From Chara braunii (taxonomy: Eukaryota; Streptophyta; Charophyceae; Charales; Characeae): a stretch of 28,393 nt of DNA. Position numbers and translations under genes: made by a program. Positions 18,811-28,392 of the stretch are shown here, piece by piece. Each line of letters opens with the position of its first letter. Position 1 is the first letter of the stretch. Under the pieces are notes generated by a model, which saw only the letters and a program-made list of their open reading frames with translations, was not told the DNA's origin and did not search any database. The stretch is taken from the NCBI GenBank assembly GCA_003427395.1, contig BFEA01000479.1:1107228-1135620 (forward strand), read 5' to 3'.

Positions 18811-21800
18811 ACCCGAGGAGGGGTCGCCTACTGTTCGTTGAAGCCAAGGGCAACGGCGCCAGTCACTCGCCGTGCCCGCTTCCGAGATCCTCAGCGACCA
18901 ACAGGGTGTTTTGGTTTCACCTACCTGTCATTCATCATCAATCCGTGTCATGGTTTTACCCCCCCTCTTTTTTGTTTAAATGAAGCGTAGGAAGAAAAAG
19001 GAACACAACCCTTCAAACACAGAATCAACGCCCAACTAGATTAGCCACTTTCACCGAGAAATCTTGGACATGCAGAAAAAAACAAAGGAGCAAGTTAGTT
19101 ATAATGCATATCTCGGTTAAGACCAATCACACCGGAATGAGCAAAGCAATTTTCCCATACACAAAAGGAAAGTGAAGTTTGACCAGTCCTGTGTGCAAGC
19201 AGCACAGATCATAAGTTAGGTCCAATCACCCCTCCGATAATAGATAGAGAGTAGGCAAAAAACATATAATGACCTGTTGGAGAAGGTTCATGAAGGGGAG
19301 GTCTGGGACCCACAATGAATATGTCCGCCCCTACCCTTTGTATTTCCCTCGAGAAGTGAATCAACAGACAAACCTAGCAGGAGATCGTACCCGAGTTCGC
19401 TTGCCAGATGAGCTGATCTGGGATTAAACCGAGCCTTGGTAAGTGTTCAGCGGTTTGCTCTTTGGGCTTTTCACTTTTCAATTTTATTGCGACAGAAACC
19501 TCCGGTCGGGTCTAGCTCGATAGAGGACTTGAGACCAATGGCTTAATAATATCGTTACCTTTGTCAATCTCTTCTGCCCGTTGATCCTGCTTGGGGAATG
19601 TAACACAAAAACTCTTTTCCTCCGATGTCTCGTCCCTCACCCTCTTCTCTCTCTCTCATACACGCGCGAAACCACGCCCTTGACCGCGATTCAAAGGTCG
19701 TTTTTGCTGCGTGCTGAAACACGTTCGGTCACAAACTCCCTGTTCACACGTATGTACCCGACCTTGGTCCTGGGCCAAGTCCCGAGTTTGGGGAATGATG
19801 CGCCTAGGAACTCACACACTCCCATGCGTTTGTGGGTTAGCCCTTCGCAGGTTAGCCTGTGCGCCCGTTCCCTTCGTGCGCAAGCCAGGCGTCCCCTTGA
19901 CATGAGCCCCCTTGGCTTATAAACTTTGCTCCCCTTTTGTCGACGGACTCCAGCAGCTCAGTCCCACCGAGATCGGGAGCTGTGTCGAAAGACTTGAAGT
20001 GCCCCAGTACTGTAGGAGAGGCTGGCCCTAGACACGAGTCTGTTTTGGCCCCGAAAGGACCTGAGTAGATCAATTAGGCTCGACTGTCGGAAAGAACTGA
20101 GGTCCGGTACTGTCCAACTTCCGAGCCTAGTTTTAGAGCCCAGACCCATACTTCGCTCCTTTACCATTATCGGACCCGACCATTGGAGGACCCAAAATTT
20201 TGTCATTGTCCTCATTTCTTCTCGCATAACTATTGAGGAGTAAAATTTTAATCTTTCCTCAATATTATTCCCGCTTCTGTCCTTGAAGGTGGCAACTTCA
20301 TCGTAAGCTCGTAGATTCCCTTTCCTTGACCGTTCGTGAATAAATTTACCACCTGTAACTTCGTCGTAGTGATTTTCAGTGCTTCGATCATACACTAATT
20401 TCCCCTCCGTTGTCGACGTTCCCCTTCTCCAAACTCGCACCACAATGGTCGGAATACTCTTTGTCTTGCACGTCAGCTCAAGGTCTTACGCACATTCTCC
20501 CTTCTTTCTCTCGCCGTTCGCTCGACGCCTCTGGTTATTTTTCTTTTATTGTAATTTTCAAATTTTTCTCTCCGATTATTGACAAGTTATCCATCTGCAT
20601 AAATTCCTTCTGCTGAGTTTGTCGAACCCGTTCTCTCAACTGTTCGACTTCGAGTTCTTCACATTCAACCTTGTCGCTGTTAAATCTCGAGTTAAAATGT
20701 GCTCGGTTCGACTTTCACGGCTGAACTTAAATCTCACCATGTATTTTTCTCAAGGAAGTAAAGGGCGGTGTAAGTCTTAAGCCGCCCGACAACAACCCCT
20801 CCCCCATTCTCGATGTCCCTAGCGAGCCACCGAAGTTGAGATCGTCTGATTATTGAGAGAAAAAAAATTAATCGGCCGATACCTAATCCCTACCCGATCA
20901 GCCCCAAGAAATGCATTCCTATTATAATTCCCTTCCCTCCTTTTGTTTTTCCTACCTCTCTTCCGACCATCGTTTCGTTTTTTTTTTCCGCTTTTTGTTC
21001 CTCACTTGCTCTCTTGCCACTTGTGGAAGTTGAATCTACTTTCACTTTTACGCTTAGTCGACTGAATCTGTTTGATAAATGCTAAAGTACCCCCTTCTTT
21101 CAATATCAGGCTTTTGAACTCCCGAGGATTACCTCCCCCGGTCACGAGCGTTCTTGTCCTCCTTCCCTTCCTTCTCCAGCCAATCAACGAGGCTACCCAG
21201 GGAGTAAGGAAAAGGTTTGCAAAAACTCCGCCGGGTGGATCCCTATCGCTACTCAAGAGCATTGTTCACTCATCACGTTATCATAGTGGTGAAATATAAC
21301 GATATTATTAGTTAGGAAAATTAACAGGCCAAAGCTAAGGCTGCAGCAACAACACCGACAGTGGTAAGTACGAATATATATAGACACAAGGATTAGCAGC
21401 AAGAGGAAAATGAGAAACCAGTCTATAGTCCCGTCTCATGCCTCAACTACAAGTTGCAACCTTGTAACCCAATTTCCAGTCCTGACCGAATCCTTGCCCT
21501 CAGAATTTCTCACGTCAACAACGAACCCCTTCTCGGCGTGCTTCTGGAACTGTCAGCATCCTCGATGAACTTTACTTCCACTACGGCCCCTTCATCACTT
21601 TCTCGGTCCGATACAAGTCGATTCTTATATTCTTGACCTATTAAACGACTTCTAACTAATTCTCCTCCAACACCCATCACACTTCATTTACTTATCAATG
21701 CGCATTGATTCATTTTGAACTCCTCAATATCATTCATAACTATCGTATTTAGACTTGTTGTTACCTTAAGACAATTCTCATCATCGTTTTCAGATATATT

Positions 21801-21813
21801 GATGGCCTTAAAT
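18811..21813. other. Unassigned 3 kb, no supported gene
   Basis: No recognisable coding or RNA gene. It includes a TATAAA at 19918-19923 with 'cagcagctcag' 28 bases downstream (compare 7597-7630). A 161-codon open frame on the minus strand (19958-20443) has charged sequence and no known motif. Positions 20950-21000 are T-rich. If the gypsy primer-binding site is real, the 5' LTR of that element lies at the start of this stretch, but I could not match it to a second copy. Confidence 0.4.
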
Positions 21814-22030
21814 AATTAGGCAAGGTAATAGCCGACGTTTGGCTTGACGGTCTCAAACAGTTGAACAAACTCATAGTCGACGTCCGACTCAATGGTCTCA
21901 AACAGTGGAGCAAACTCATAACTGACGTCCGGTTTGACGGTCTCAAACAGTTGAGCGAACTCATAGCCGACGTCCGGCTCGACGATCTCAAACACTTGAG
22001 CAAGCTCATAGCCGACGTTCGACTTATACA
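21814..22030 (-). repeat. 45-bp tandem repeat encoding a 15-residue unit
   Basis: Units start at 21850, 21895, 21940 and 21985 (exact 45-base period), with partial units either side. On the minus strand each encodes a variant of VGYEFAQLFETVKPD. Changes between units are mostly conservative in that frame (L/F, I/V, E/K). The opposite strand is also open through the repeat, so coding is suggested but not proved. Confidence 0.8.
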
Positions 22031-23040
22031 TAACTTCAAATGTTTGTGAAATTTCGGTGTTTACAACACCGCGAAGGAGGTATTTCTCATCTTGATCCTT
22101 TATCAACTTGTTTTGGGTATCTTTAATACCTTTAAAGTCTTCATATTCTTCATCTATCACGACCATCTTCATTGTCATGGTTCGATCTACCAATGTCTCT
22201 TTAATAACCCTCGTTTTTCACCCTTTGGCGAAACATCAATGTCGACGCTAGTGCCATCGGTCCTATCTTTACTCGATTCTCCACCTGTTTTCTTAGCACA
22301 CACTAAAGTTGCATAGGAATCTTCCTCACTACTCTAAAACTGAATGCTTGAAAACCCAGTCGTCAGACTATCATTGGCATTCAGGTCCTCCTCAAACTGG
22401 ACACTCGACACTCAAATTCTTCATGCTTTGTCTCTTGCACTATTCCCACTTTAAGGTCAATGTTCGTCCTCGTTAAAGGTGGCAAGATATGTCTTTCTCA
22501 TCACTTGCCTATTTCATCGCGCTCCTTTTATTTACCTTGTTGGTTCTCTTATGACTCCTTCCTCGCTTATCTTGAGGTTTTATATGTGAAGAAACCTTCA
22601 ACGTCTCTGCTCTCCTTCGAGACATGACATTCTCCACTTTCTTTGTCTTTTCTAGTTCAGCCGTTAAGGCGTTAATCTCTTTGAGAGACTTTCATTCTTC
22701 CTAATTGATCTCCTTCGTTCCTCCTCTTCTTCTTTACATCCCCAACGCCTATCTCGAAAGTTCTCTCCCTTACGGTCATAACCGTGGTTTCCTCTTTTTC
22801 ATTCTCCACTATCTTTTCTTGCTTCACTTTTCTTAGACGACCGGAACTCTCTTCCATCAATTGCCGTCTTCCTATCATCATCACCGAATTGTTTTTCGAA
22901 ATAACTTCTAGGTACTCCTCTCCTTAGTCTCTCCAATACATCACGTACATAAGATCTGACATCTACAGTCTTCCCCCGAACAAAACACACGTATCCACTA
23001 TTCAACTTTCTCTGGAAAAGTCGATTTCTTGAAGTCACCC
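21816..23040 (-). pseudogene. Decayed coding region of unknown function
   Basis: On the minus strand, successive frames encode plausible but broken protein. First comes VCFVRGKTVDVRSYVRDVLE and an Arg/Lys-rich stretch (22800-23000). Next is a Glu/Lys-rich segment including EINALTAELEKTKKVENV, possibly coiled-coil (about 22600-22690), then KDRTDGTSVDIDVSPKGEK (about 22210-22270). Last is an acidic frame of 125 codons (21816-22193) ending in a 15-residue repeat. At least three frame changes and several stops separate the pieces. No domain is recognised. Composition and decay resemble the gag end of a retroelement, but a lost cellular gene is possible. Confidence 0.45.
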
Positions 23041-23091
23041 CCCAGAATTGAAATAAAACGTATTCGACTAGTACGTACGTATGTTCGATTC

Positions 23092-23237
<146 letters not shown>

Positions 23238-23590
23238 CCTTGCGTGAAGTTCTCGCGATAGCAGATTGTAGCCGCATGGCAGATCTTGGCGGATGATGGT
23301 GATGCTACCTTCATATTTATAAATTATCATTCCAATGTTCATCCATTTCTAAAGTTTCCAGTTTTATTTGATAAGTTTCCCTCTAAATATGAGTTTTTCA
23401 TTCCAACTACATTTATTTGTTCAAGATGGAATGAAAGTCTGTACGAGTTTATGAAATGTTTTGATTAAATTTCCATTCCACTACAACCAGGGTTGCCGGC
23501 GTTCGGGAAGGGCCGAACGCCCGAACCCGAAAGCCCGAACGTACGGGACCCCTTCGGAAGGCGTTCGGCCGCTCGAGCCGAACGCGGACC

Positions 23591-23722
<132 letters not shown>

Positions 23723-23883
23723 GTTTTCAAAACTTCCGAGAAACAAATATGTTATGAAGAAAAATAAACTAAACAACATTTGCTTGGGCACTGTATCCAA
23801 ATTCTTTACCCAATTTGAATTAAAAATCAAATACAGAAAATCAACACTATGAGAAAAAAAAAAAAAAAAAAAGAATTAAAATG

Positions 23884-24230
23884 AGTGAGTGTGTCAGCAC
23901 CTTTTCGACACCGCCCTCTTTGTCGATTTTTAATTATTGTTTGGCATTGACAAATGCCCTGAAAATTTACAGATATGTAGTTTATATAATCAATAACTCA
24001 TTAAAATTTTCTTAAAAAATAATAAAATGTTTTAGGCCCTGAAATAAAGTGAAAACAAAAAGTTAAAAGTGAAAAAAAACAAAATAGTGAGTGGGCGAGC
24101 ACGTTTTGACACCCCCATCTTTGACGATGTTTACTGTTTTTTGGGCTTAGCAGAATGGCTTCAAAATTTATAGGCGTGTAGGCTAAATCATGGAGAACTT
24201 AAGAAAAAACAATTAGAAAAAAAAAACTTA
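23884..24230. repeat. 202-bp internal duplication in the hAT-like element
   Basis: 'agtgagtgtgtcagcac' at 23884 and 'agtgagtgggcgagcac' at 24086 begin two diverged blocks. The blocks share further landmarks such as 'tttgtcgatttt'/'tttgacgatgtt' and 'aaaatttacag'/'aaaatttatag'. The duplication is old and lies wholly within the transposon. Confidence 0.7.
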
Positions 24231-24655
24231 TCTTTCGGCCCCGAAAATATTTTTGGCGGGGGCCGAACCTGGAGGTGTTCGGCCCCCGAACGGGACCCCG
24301 AACGCCCGAACGTTCGGGGGCCAGCCCGAGGGCCCCCAAACGTTCGGTCAGGTAACCCTGACTTCAACAAATATCTTCTAATTTAAATTGGATTAACCTA
24401 TTTACAACTGAAAATCCTTTCTTAGAATTACAGTCCAATTAAAATATTTCATGAACTCATCCAGACTTTTATTCTATCTCTAGCATGCAGTCCATATAGG
24501 AAGGGAGACCCTATTCTTGGAATTAAAGTTTGCAAGTAACATGAAAAGTTTTAAAATTGGAACGAAAGTTTTAAAGATGGAATAAAAATTTGAAAGTTAG
24601 ATTGTAACTTTACTATAGAATGATTATTTAATTCTGGGAAATTTTCCCATTGAAG

Positions 24656-24872
24656 ACTGCATCAATGTCGGACAAGTCTGTTCGAATCTTGTGCATAGCT
24701 CGTATTGGGGCCGACTGTTCGAATCCTACGTACAGTCAGAGCCTCGCTCCACTACTCTCCACATGCACAATAAATTAAAAATGTGACTATGTCTAATTTC
24801 ATTTTCAATGGTAAGATTCATTCACATTTTGCACATTTAGTGCGTGGTGGAAGGGGGCCCTTCTATCAGGCC

Positions 24873-24907
<35 letters not shown>

Positions 24908-25060
24908 TTGCCCTAATGTAGACCGTTTCTCGATTCATGTGTGTCGTTCCAGTTTTAAGAGATACCCAAGAGTCATTGTCTGTTGAAAGGTGAGTGCACA
25001 TACTTCATTTTTTGAGGGGGTCCGGTTCCCGAAGTTGGTGCCCAAAATTCGTAGCATAAT
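24656..25060. other. Unassigned stretch with a (TG)n tract
   Basis: No gene. 'ctgttcgaatc' occurs twice near 24681 and 24717; the second is inside a 6-bp GACTGT/ACAGTC inverted repeat and resembles a tRNA B-box, but no tRNA fold is present. A (GT)n run occupies 24875-24905. Confidence 0.5.
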
Positions 25061-25123
25061 GCACGTGCGTTGTATATGAATACAACGCACCCCGTGCATT
25101 TTATTCATATAAAACGCACGTGC
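25061..25123. repeat. 63-bp hairpin with CACGTG-containing arms
   Basis: The 22-base arms at 25061-25082 and 25102-25123 pair at 21 of 22 positions (only 25072/25112 fails), with a 19-base loop. A perfect 18-bp palindrome, AAAACGCACGTGCGTTTT (25111-25128), overlaps the right arm. An alternative hairpin pairs 25059-25075 with 25080-25099. The CACGTG core is a plant G-box sequence. No coding frame fits the structure. Confidence 0.9.
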
Positions 25124-25176
25124 GTTTTGTTAGGGGGAAGACTGTAGCTTTTAAGTCTGTAAAGCCAATGTCTTTG

Positions 25177-25177
<1 letters not shown>

Positions 25178-25247
<70 letters not shown>

Positions 25248-25309
25248 CACGCACACACACACACACAAACGCACGCACACACACGCACACGCACACGCAC
25301 ACGCACACA
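25178..25309. repeat. (CA)n microsatellite
   Basis: About 65 CA dinucleotides with GC interruptions increasing towards the right end. HTHT and CVCV frames here are artefacts. A 12-bp palindrome GTCTGATCAGAC follows at 25332-25343. Confidence 0.97.
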
Positions 25310-26399
25310 GTTCCCAGAGGGGAGAAGGACCGTCTGATCAGACATTGAAAACTAGCTTCCCTTGCCCCCCGTGAAATTTGAATGAGACTGAATTGGTCCC
25401 CGCCCAAGCCATACCTTTGAAGTTGTACTAATGCTAACTAAGAAGGAGGAAATGGGTCTGCAAGGAATTTTGGAGATCTGAGAGTAGCCCTTGGTTGAGG
25501 TGAGAACTCAAGACTACCTGTGAGCGACTATTGGTGGGCTCAATCGTTTAGTCTCACAACGTGGCATGATCCACTGGAGAAGGTGAGTTCTGCTGTGGTC
25601 CGAGGATCTTCATCGTTCGACCTTTCATAGACATGGTGAAGTTTAGCCAGCATGAGGTCGTGTTGCGAGGATCTGAAGAAGGAGAGCCCATGAAGTGGGA
25701 GGTGAGGTTTTGAGGGGGAAGGGGTGTGCTGGATGGGGCATCATGCTGGTGTCGCTAGGGCGCAGTGAGGGGTTGCTTGGTTGGAAGTCTTTCTAAGTTC
25801 GTCTTGAAATTTTGTAGGCAATCTTATTCACTAGGCCTATGAAGGGTGTATACTCTTGATTGATCCCGTACTGTTGCTGTGATCAAATTTGTCATGATTG
25901 ATATTCCAAATTTTGTTTTCTTCGAATTTCTTGTTTGATCTTTTTCATACTGATTTTCATAAATTTGATCCTAATATCAAGGTCCTGATTTGTAATCGTG
26001 GTTCAAACTAGTTCCAAACTTCGTTCTTAGGTTATCAGGATTTATTTTCAGGATTTCTTCTTGGTAGTATACTCGGTTTTGATTCTGTTTGTGGTTGTTA
26101 TGTTGATTTTCCTAAATAAAGATCTGGGAATTATTTTCTGAATAAAATTCTTAATTTAAAATTAATAAATGAGAGCTTTGCTCTGATTCCAATAAAAGAT
26201 TACCAAGTTTGATTTACAAAAGATTTCTCAAAGTGAGATTGGTCTCTCACTGTTTTTCAAAACTGATCCAATTCTTAATTCGTTGTGTTTCCCTATATTA
26301 GTAAGCTTAAGTTTGTGTTCTTATACCTTGAATTCGATATCTGATTCGATATTAGAGTTTATTTGTTTAAGGGATTTTCAAAAGTAGGTCATAATTGAG
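25310..26399. other. Unassigned stretch, no gene seen
   Basis: G-rich in its first half (25480-25760) and T-rich in its second (25860-26380). No open frame of note and no recognised element. Confidence 0.45.
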
Positions 26400-27240
26400 T
26401 CTCAGGTTGCAACACCGTTGGATTTGGGCTCATAGGTGCTGATTGAACTCGCTCCTTCAAGGTTGAGCCCCACCCTGCGAGGGTTATGCAAGGTGGGAGG
26501 TGTGATCCTCAAGAGGGTAGGGGCGGTTTGTGGGTTTGTTCTCTTTTGGGCCAGGCTGATTTGGGTTGGATTAGCTAAGGCGGTTGGGAGAGAGAACAAG
26601 GGGTCGATCCTGATTTCAGCAAGGTGAGAGGTTGTGAGGTGTTTCACTTGGAGGGGGTGGGATATGAGGGAATGGTGATCTTCGGCTCTACGGGGGCATA
26701 CTCTATGAGGTATTGTATGCTGATGAGGGAGCAGGAGGGATTTAGAGGGATGCTCTGAACTCAGGCTGGAAGGTGAGGGGGCACCTTCCAGTTGAGGCAG
26801 TGAAAGGGCAGGAGGTCGTCTTTTTTGGGGGGGGAGTAAACCGCTCGGTTTCTTGTGAGCCTTTACCTCCAGCGGAGACGGAAATAGGCGCAGGAATTTT
26901 CATGGGGAGAGAAGAAGTTCTCTTCTGTCCTCTCTTCTTGTGGGATTAATATGCCTAATATGACTACTTGGTTCTTATAACTTTTTGATTTTTGAGATGC
27001 TTGTCTACGTTTTATGAGCCAGGTGTTTCGAGGAGGTGTGGTACCGAGGTTGGGGCCCTAAGGGCAATATTTATGGTGGGTGAGATTGCGTCCTGCTGGG
27101 GAGGAGGGATAGCTAGTGGGATTGGATTAGGGCATAGCCATGGCTGGGATGCTGGCTCAACTGTTATAAGTCTTGCCGGAGAGAGGTAAGAGGTTAGTGG
27201 GGTGAGTGCTGCACTTATTAGGGTGAGGGTGTTCACCTGA
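26400..27240 (+). other. G-skewed, hairpin-rich non-coding region
   Basis: The plus strand carries far more G than C through this stretch, with many GGGG runs. It contains several separate inverted repeats: CCACCCTGC/GCAAGGTGG near 26470-26496, TTGTTCTCT (26536-26544) with AGAGAACAA (26591-26599), GCATAC (26696-26701) with GTATGC (26715-26720), the perfect hairpin at 26766-26791, and AGCCATGGCT near 27136. Open frames on the minus strand are Pro/Thr/Ser-rich and reflect the skew. I recognise no gene. Confidence 0.6.
26760..26796. repeat. Strong hairpin, 10-bp perfect stem
   Basis: CTGGAAGGTG (26766-26775) pairs perfectly with CACCTTCCAG (26782-26791) around an AGGGGG loop. An outer CTCA/TGAG pair (26760-26763, 26793-26796) extends it past a small internal loop. 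It has the shape of a terminator or structured RNA, but no U tract follows and no gene is adjacent. Confidence 0.8.
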
Positions 27241-27248
27241 TTTCTGCC

Positions 27249-27305
27249 ATTTCTCCTCTTGTGAACTATGGGTGGAGGAGGTCGGCTCGTCGTGAGAGGA
27301 GGAAT
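27249..27305 (+). repeat. Conserved-core hairpin 1
   Basis: The core at 27264-27291 contains GGAGGAGGTCGGCTCGTC after 'aactatgggt'. It is framed by ATTTCTCCTCT (27249-27259) and AGAGGAGGAAT (27295-27305), which form 11 pairs including one G-T. The stem sequence is unlike the stems of the two related hairpins. Confidence 0.8.
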
Positions 27306-27331
27306 ATGTTGAGGAAGGTGTGTGGTTGCGG

Positions 27332-27395
27332 CTGCTGTTCTCATCCCGCGAATTATGTGGTGGAGGAGGTCGGCTCGTCAGGGGATGAAGCAGAG
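27332..27395 (+). repeat. Conserved-core hairpin 2
   Basis: The core at 27351-27379 reads 'aattatgtggtgg' and then AGGAGGTCGGCTCGTC. It is framed by TCATCCC (27341-27347) and GGGATGA (27382-27388), extended by CTG/CAG and CT/AG pairs after small internal loops. The stem differs from hairpins 1 and 3. Confidence 0.75.
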
Positions 27396-27482
27396 TAGGG
27401 GGTTGAAGGGAAGAGGGAGGCTGGTCCGTTGATTGTCGCTCGCTCGTAAAATTCATTCAAACGTTTTTTTGGCGCACTAATT

Positions 27483-27543
27483 CTATTCTTCTTCTTCGAA
27501 CTATGTGGTGGAGGAGGTCGGCTCGTCGAAGAAAGACGAATAG
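27483..27543 (+). repeat. Conserved-core hairpin 3
   Basis: The core at 27499-27528 reads 'aactatgtggtgg' and then AGGAGGTCGGCTCG. It is framed by a left arm at 27483-27499 and a right arm at 27526-27543, which form 16 pairs with one mismatch and one bulged A. This is the strongest of the three, and its stem is again different. Confidence 0.88.
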
Positions 27544-27959
27544 TTGAAGTCTATTTTTAACCATTGTGGGATTGCTTGTCTATTGGTTTAATCTTTTTCA
27601 AGAAAAAAAATCTCAAAAAAACAGATCTTAGGGTTGACCATACGCGGATGGCTGATTGGTGGTCTTAAGAATGTTTTTGGACTCTCGGGATTCCTAGCTA
27701 CTCTTCTTAGGTGGCTTCGATGTTGTTATACTCAGTGACCTGCGGCTGTTCGATGCCAGAATGACGCTGGCCGTGCTGGGGTGTTGCCCTGTGACCTACT
27801 GATGCAGAAGCGTGAGGCCTGGTAGAGAGATTTGGGGATGCTTTAGGGTGGGCATTCCATGAAACAACTAAGGGTTGCTGCTGGGATGATGGTGGTAGGA
27901 GCTGGGGTGAGTTGTGTTGCCCTATAACCCAGCAGTATGTGGGGGTGTGAGCTATGAAT
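27544..27959. other. Unassigned stretch
   Basis: Mixed sequence with a short A-rich patch near 27602. A 93-codon open frame on the minus strand (27707-27988) has no recognised motif. Nothing further can be assigned. Confidence 0.45.
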
Positions 27960-28110
27960 CCCCCTCGGCGGCGGACAGGCGCGGCCAAGTCCGCGGCCGC
28001 GGCCGAGTCCGCGACCCCGCGGACGCGCGTCTTCGCGGATGCGTGGCGGCCGCTGGGGAAGGGGGTTTAGGAATCGGGAAGCGCCACGTGGCGGCGCAAC
28101 CCCAGCCCCA
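27960..28110. other. CpG-rich palindromic segment
   Basis: Abrupt rise in G+C with dense CpG. It contains CCGCGGCCGCGG, GTCCGCGaccCCGCGGAC and CGCCACGTGGCG (a G-box-type core) as palindromes or hairpins. It could be a CpG-island-like promoter fragment or a GC-rich repeat. No start codon or frame nearby supports a gene. Confidence 0.55.
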
Positions 28111-28222
28111 CCCCATCAGGCAAAAAAAAACGAAAAAAATCAATTTTTTGGTTGGGGGAGTAAGGGCGAAATCAAAGAAAATAGAAAAAAAAAATGCGTT
28201 TTTTTTTGTTTTTTTTTTCCCG

Positions 28223-28289
<67 letters not shown>
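28223..28289. repeat. (GATT)n microsatellite, first block
   Basis: About 17 uninterrupted TTGA/GATT tetranucleotides. The INQS peptide repeat on the minus strand is its translation. Confidence 0.97.
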
Positions 28290-28291
<2 letters not shown>

Positions 28292-28292
28292 C

Positions 28293-28313
28293 GGGGTGGG
28301 GTCGCCCCGCCCC
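28293..28313. repeat. GC-rich quasi-palindrome between GATT blocks
   Basis: GGGGTGGGG (28293-28301) pairs with CCCCGCCCC (28305-28313) at 8 of 9 positions around TCG. A closely similar quasi-palindrome follows the second GATT block. Confidence 0.8.
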
Positions 28314-28315
28314 CC

Positions 28316-28316
<1 letters not shown>

Positions 28317-28361
<45 letters not shown>
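28317..28361. repeat. (GATT)n microsatellite, second block
   Basis: About 11 further TTGA units, separated from the first block by the GC-rich quasi-palindrome. Confidence 0.97.
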
Positions 28362-28362
<1 letters not shown>

Positions 28363-28392
28363 CGCGGGGGAGGGGTCACCCCACCCCCGCGA
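28362..28392. repeat. 31-bp GC-rich quasi-palindrome after second GATT block
   Basis: TCGCGGGGGAGGGGT (28362-28376) pairs with ACCCCACCCCCGCGA (28378-28392) at 14 of 15 positions around a single C. It shares the GGGGnGGGGTC core with the one at 28293-28313. The window ends one base later. Confidence 0.88.

Noticed and set aside
25120-25407. CVCV/HTHT proteins
   Set aside because: CA microsatellite translation.
26760-26796. Rho-independent terminator
   Set aside because: No T tract follows, there is no upstream gene, and the setting is eukaryotic.
28140-28379. INQS-repeat protein on the minus strand
   Set aside because: GATT microsatellite translation without other support.
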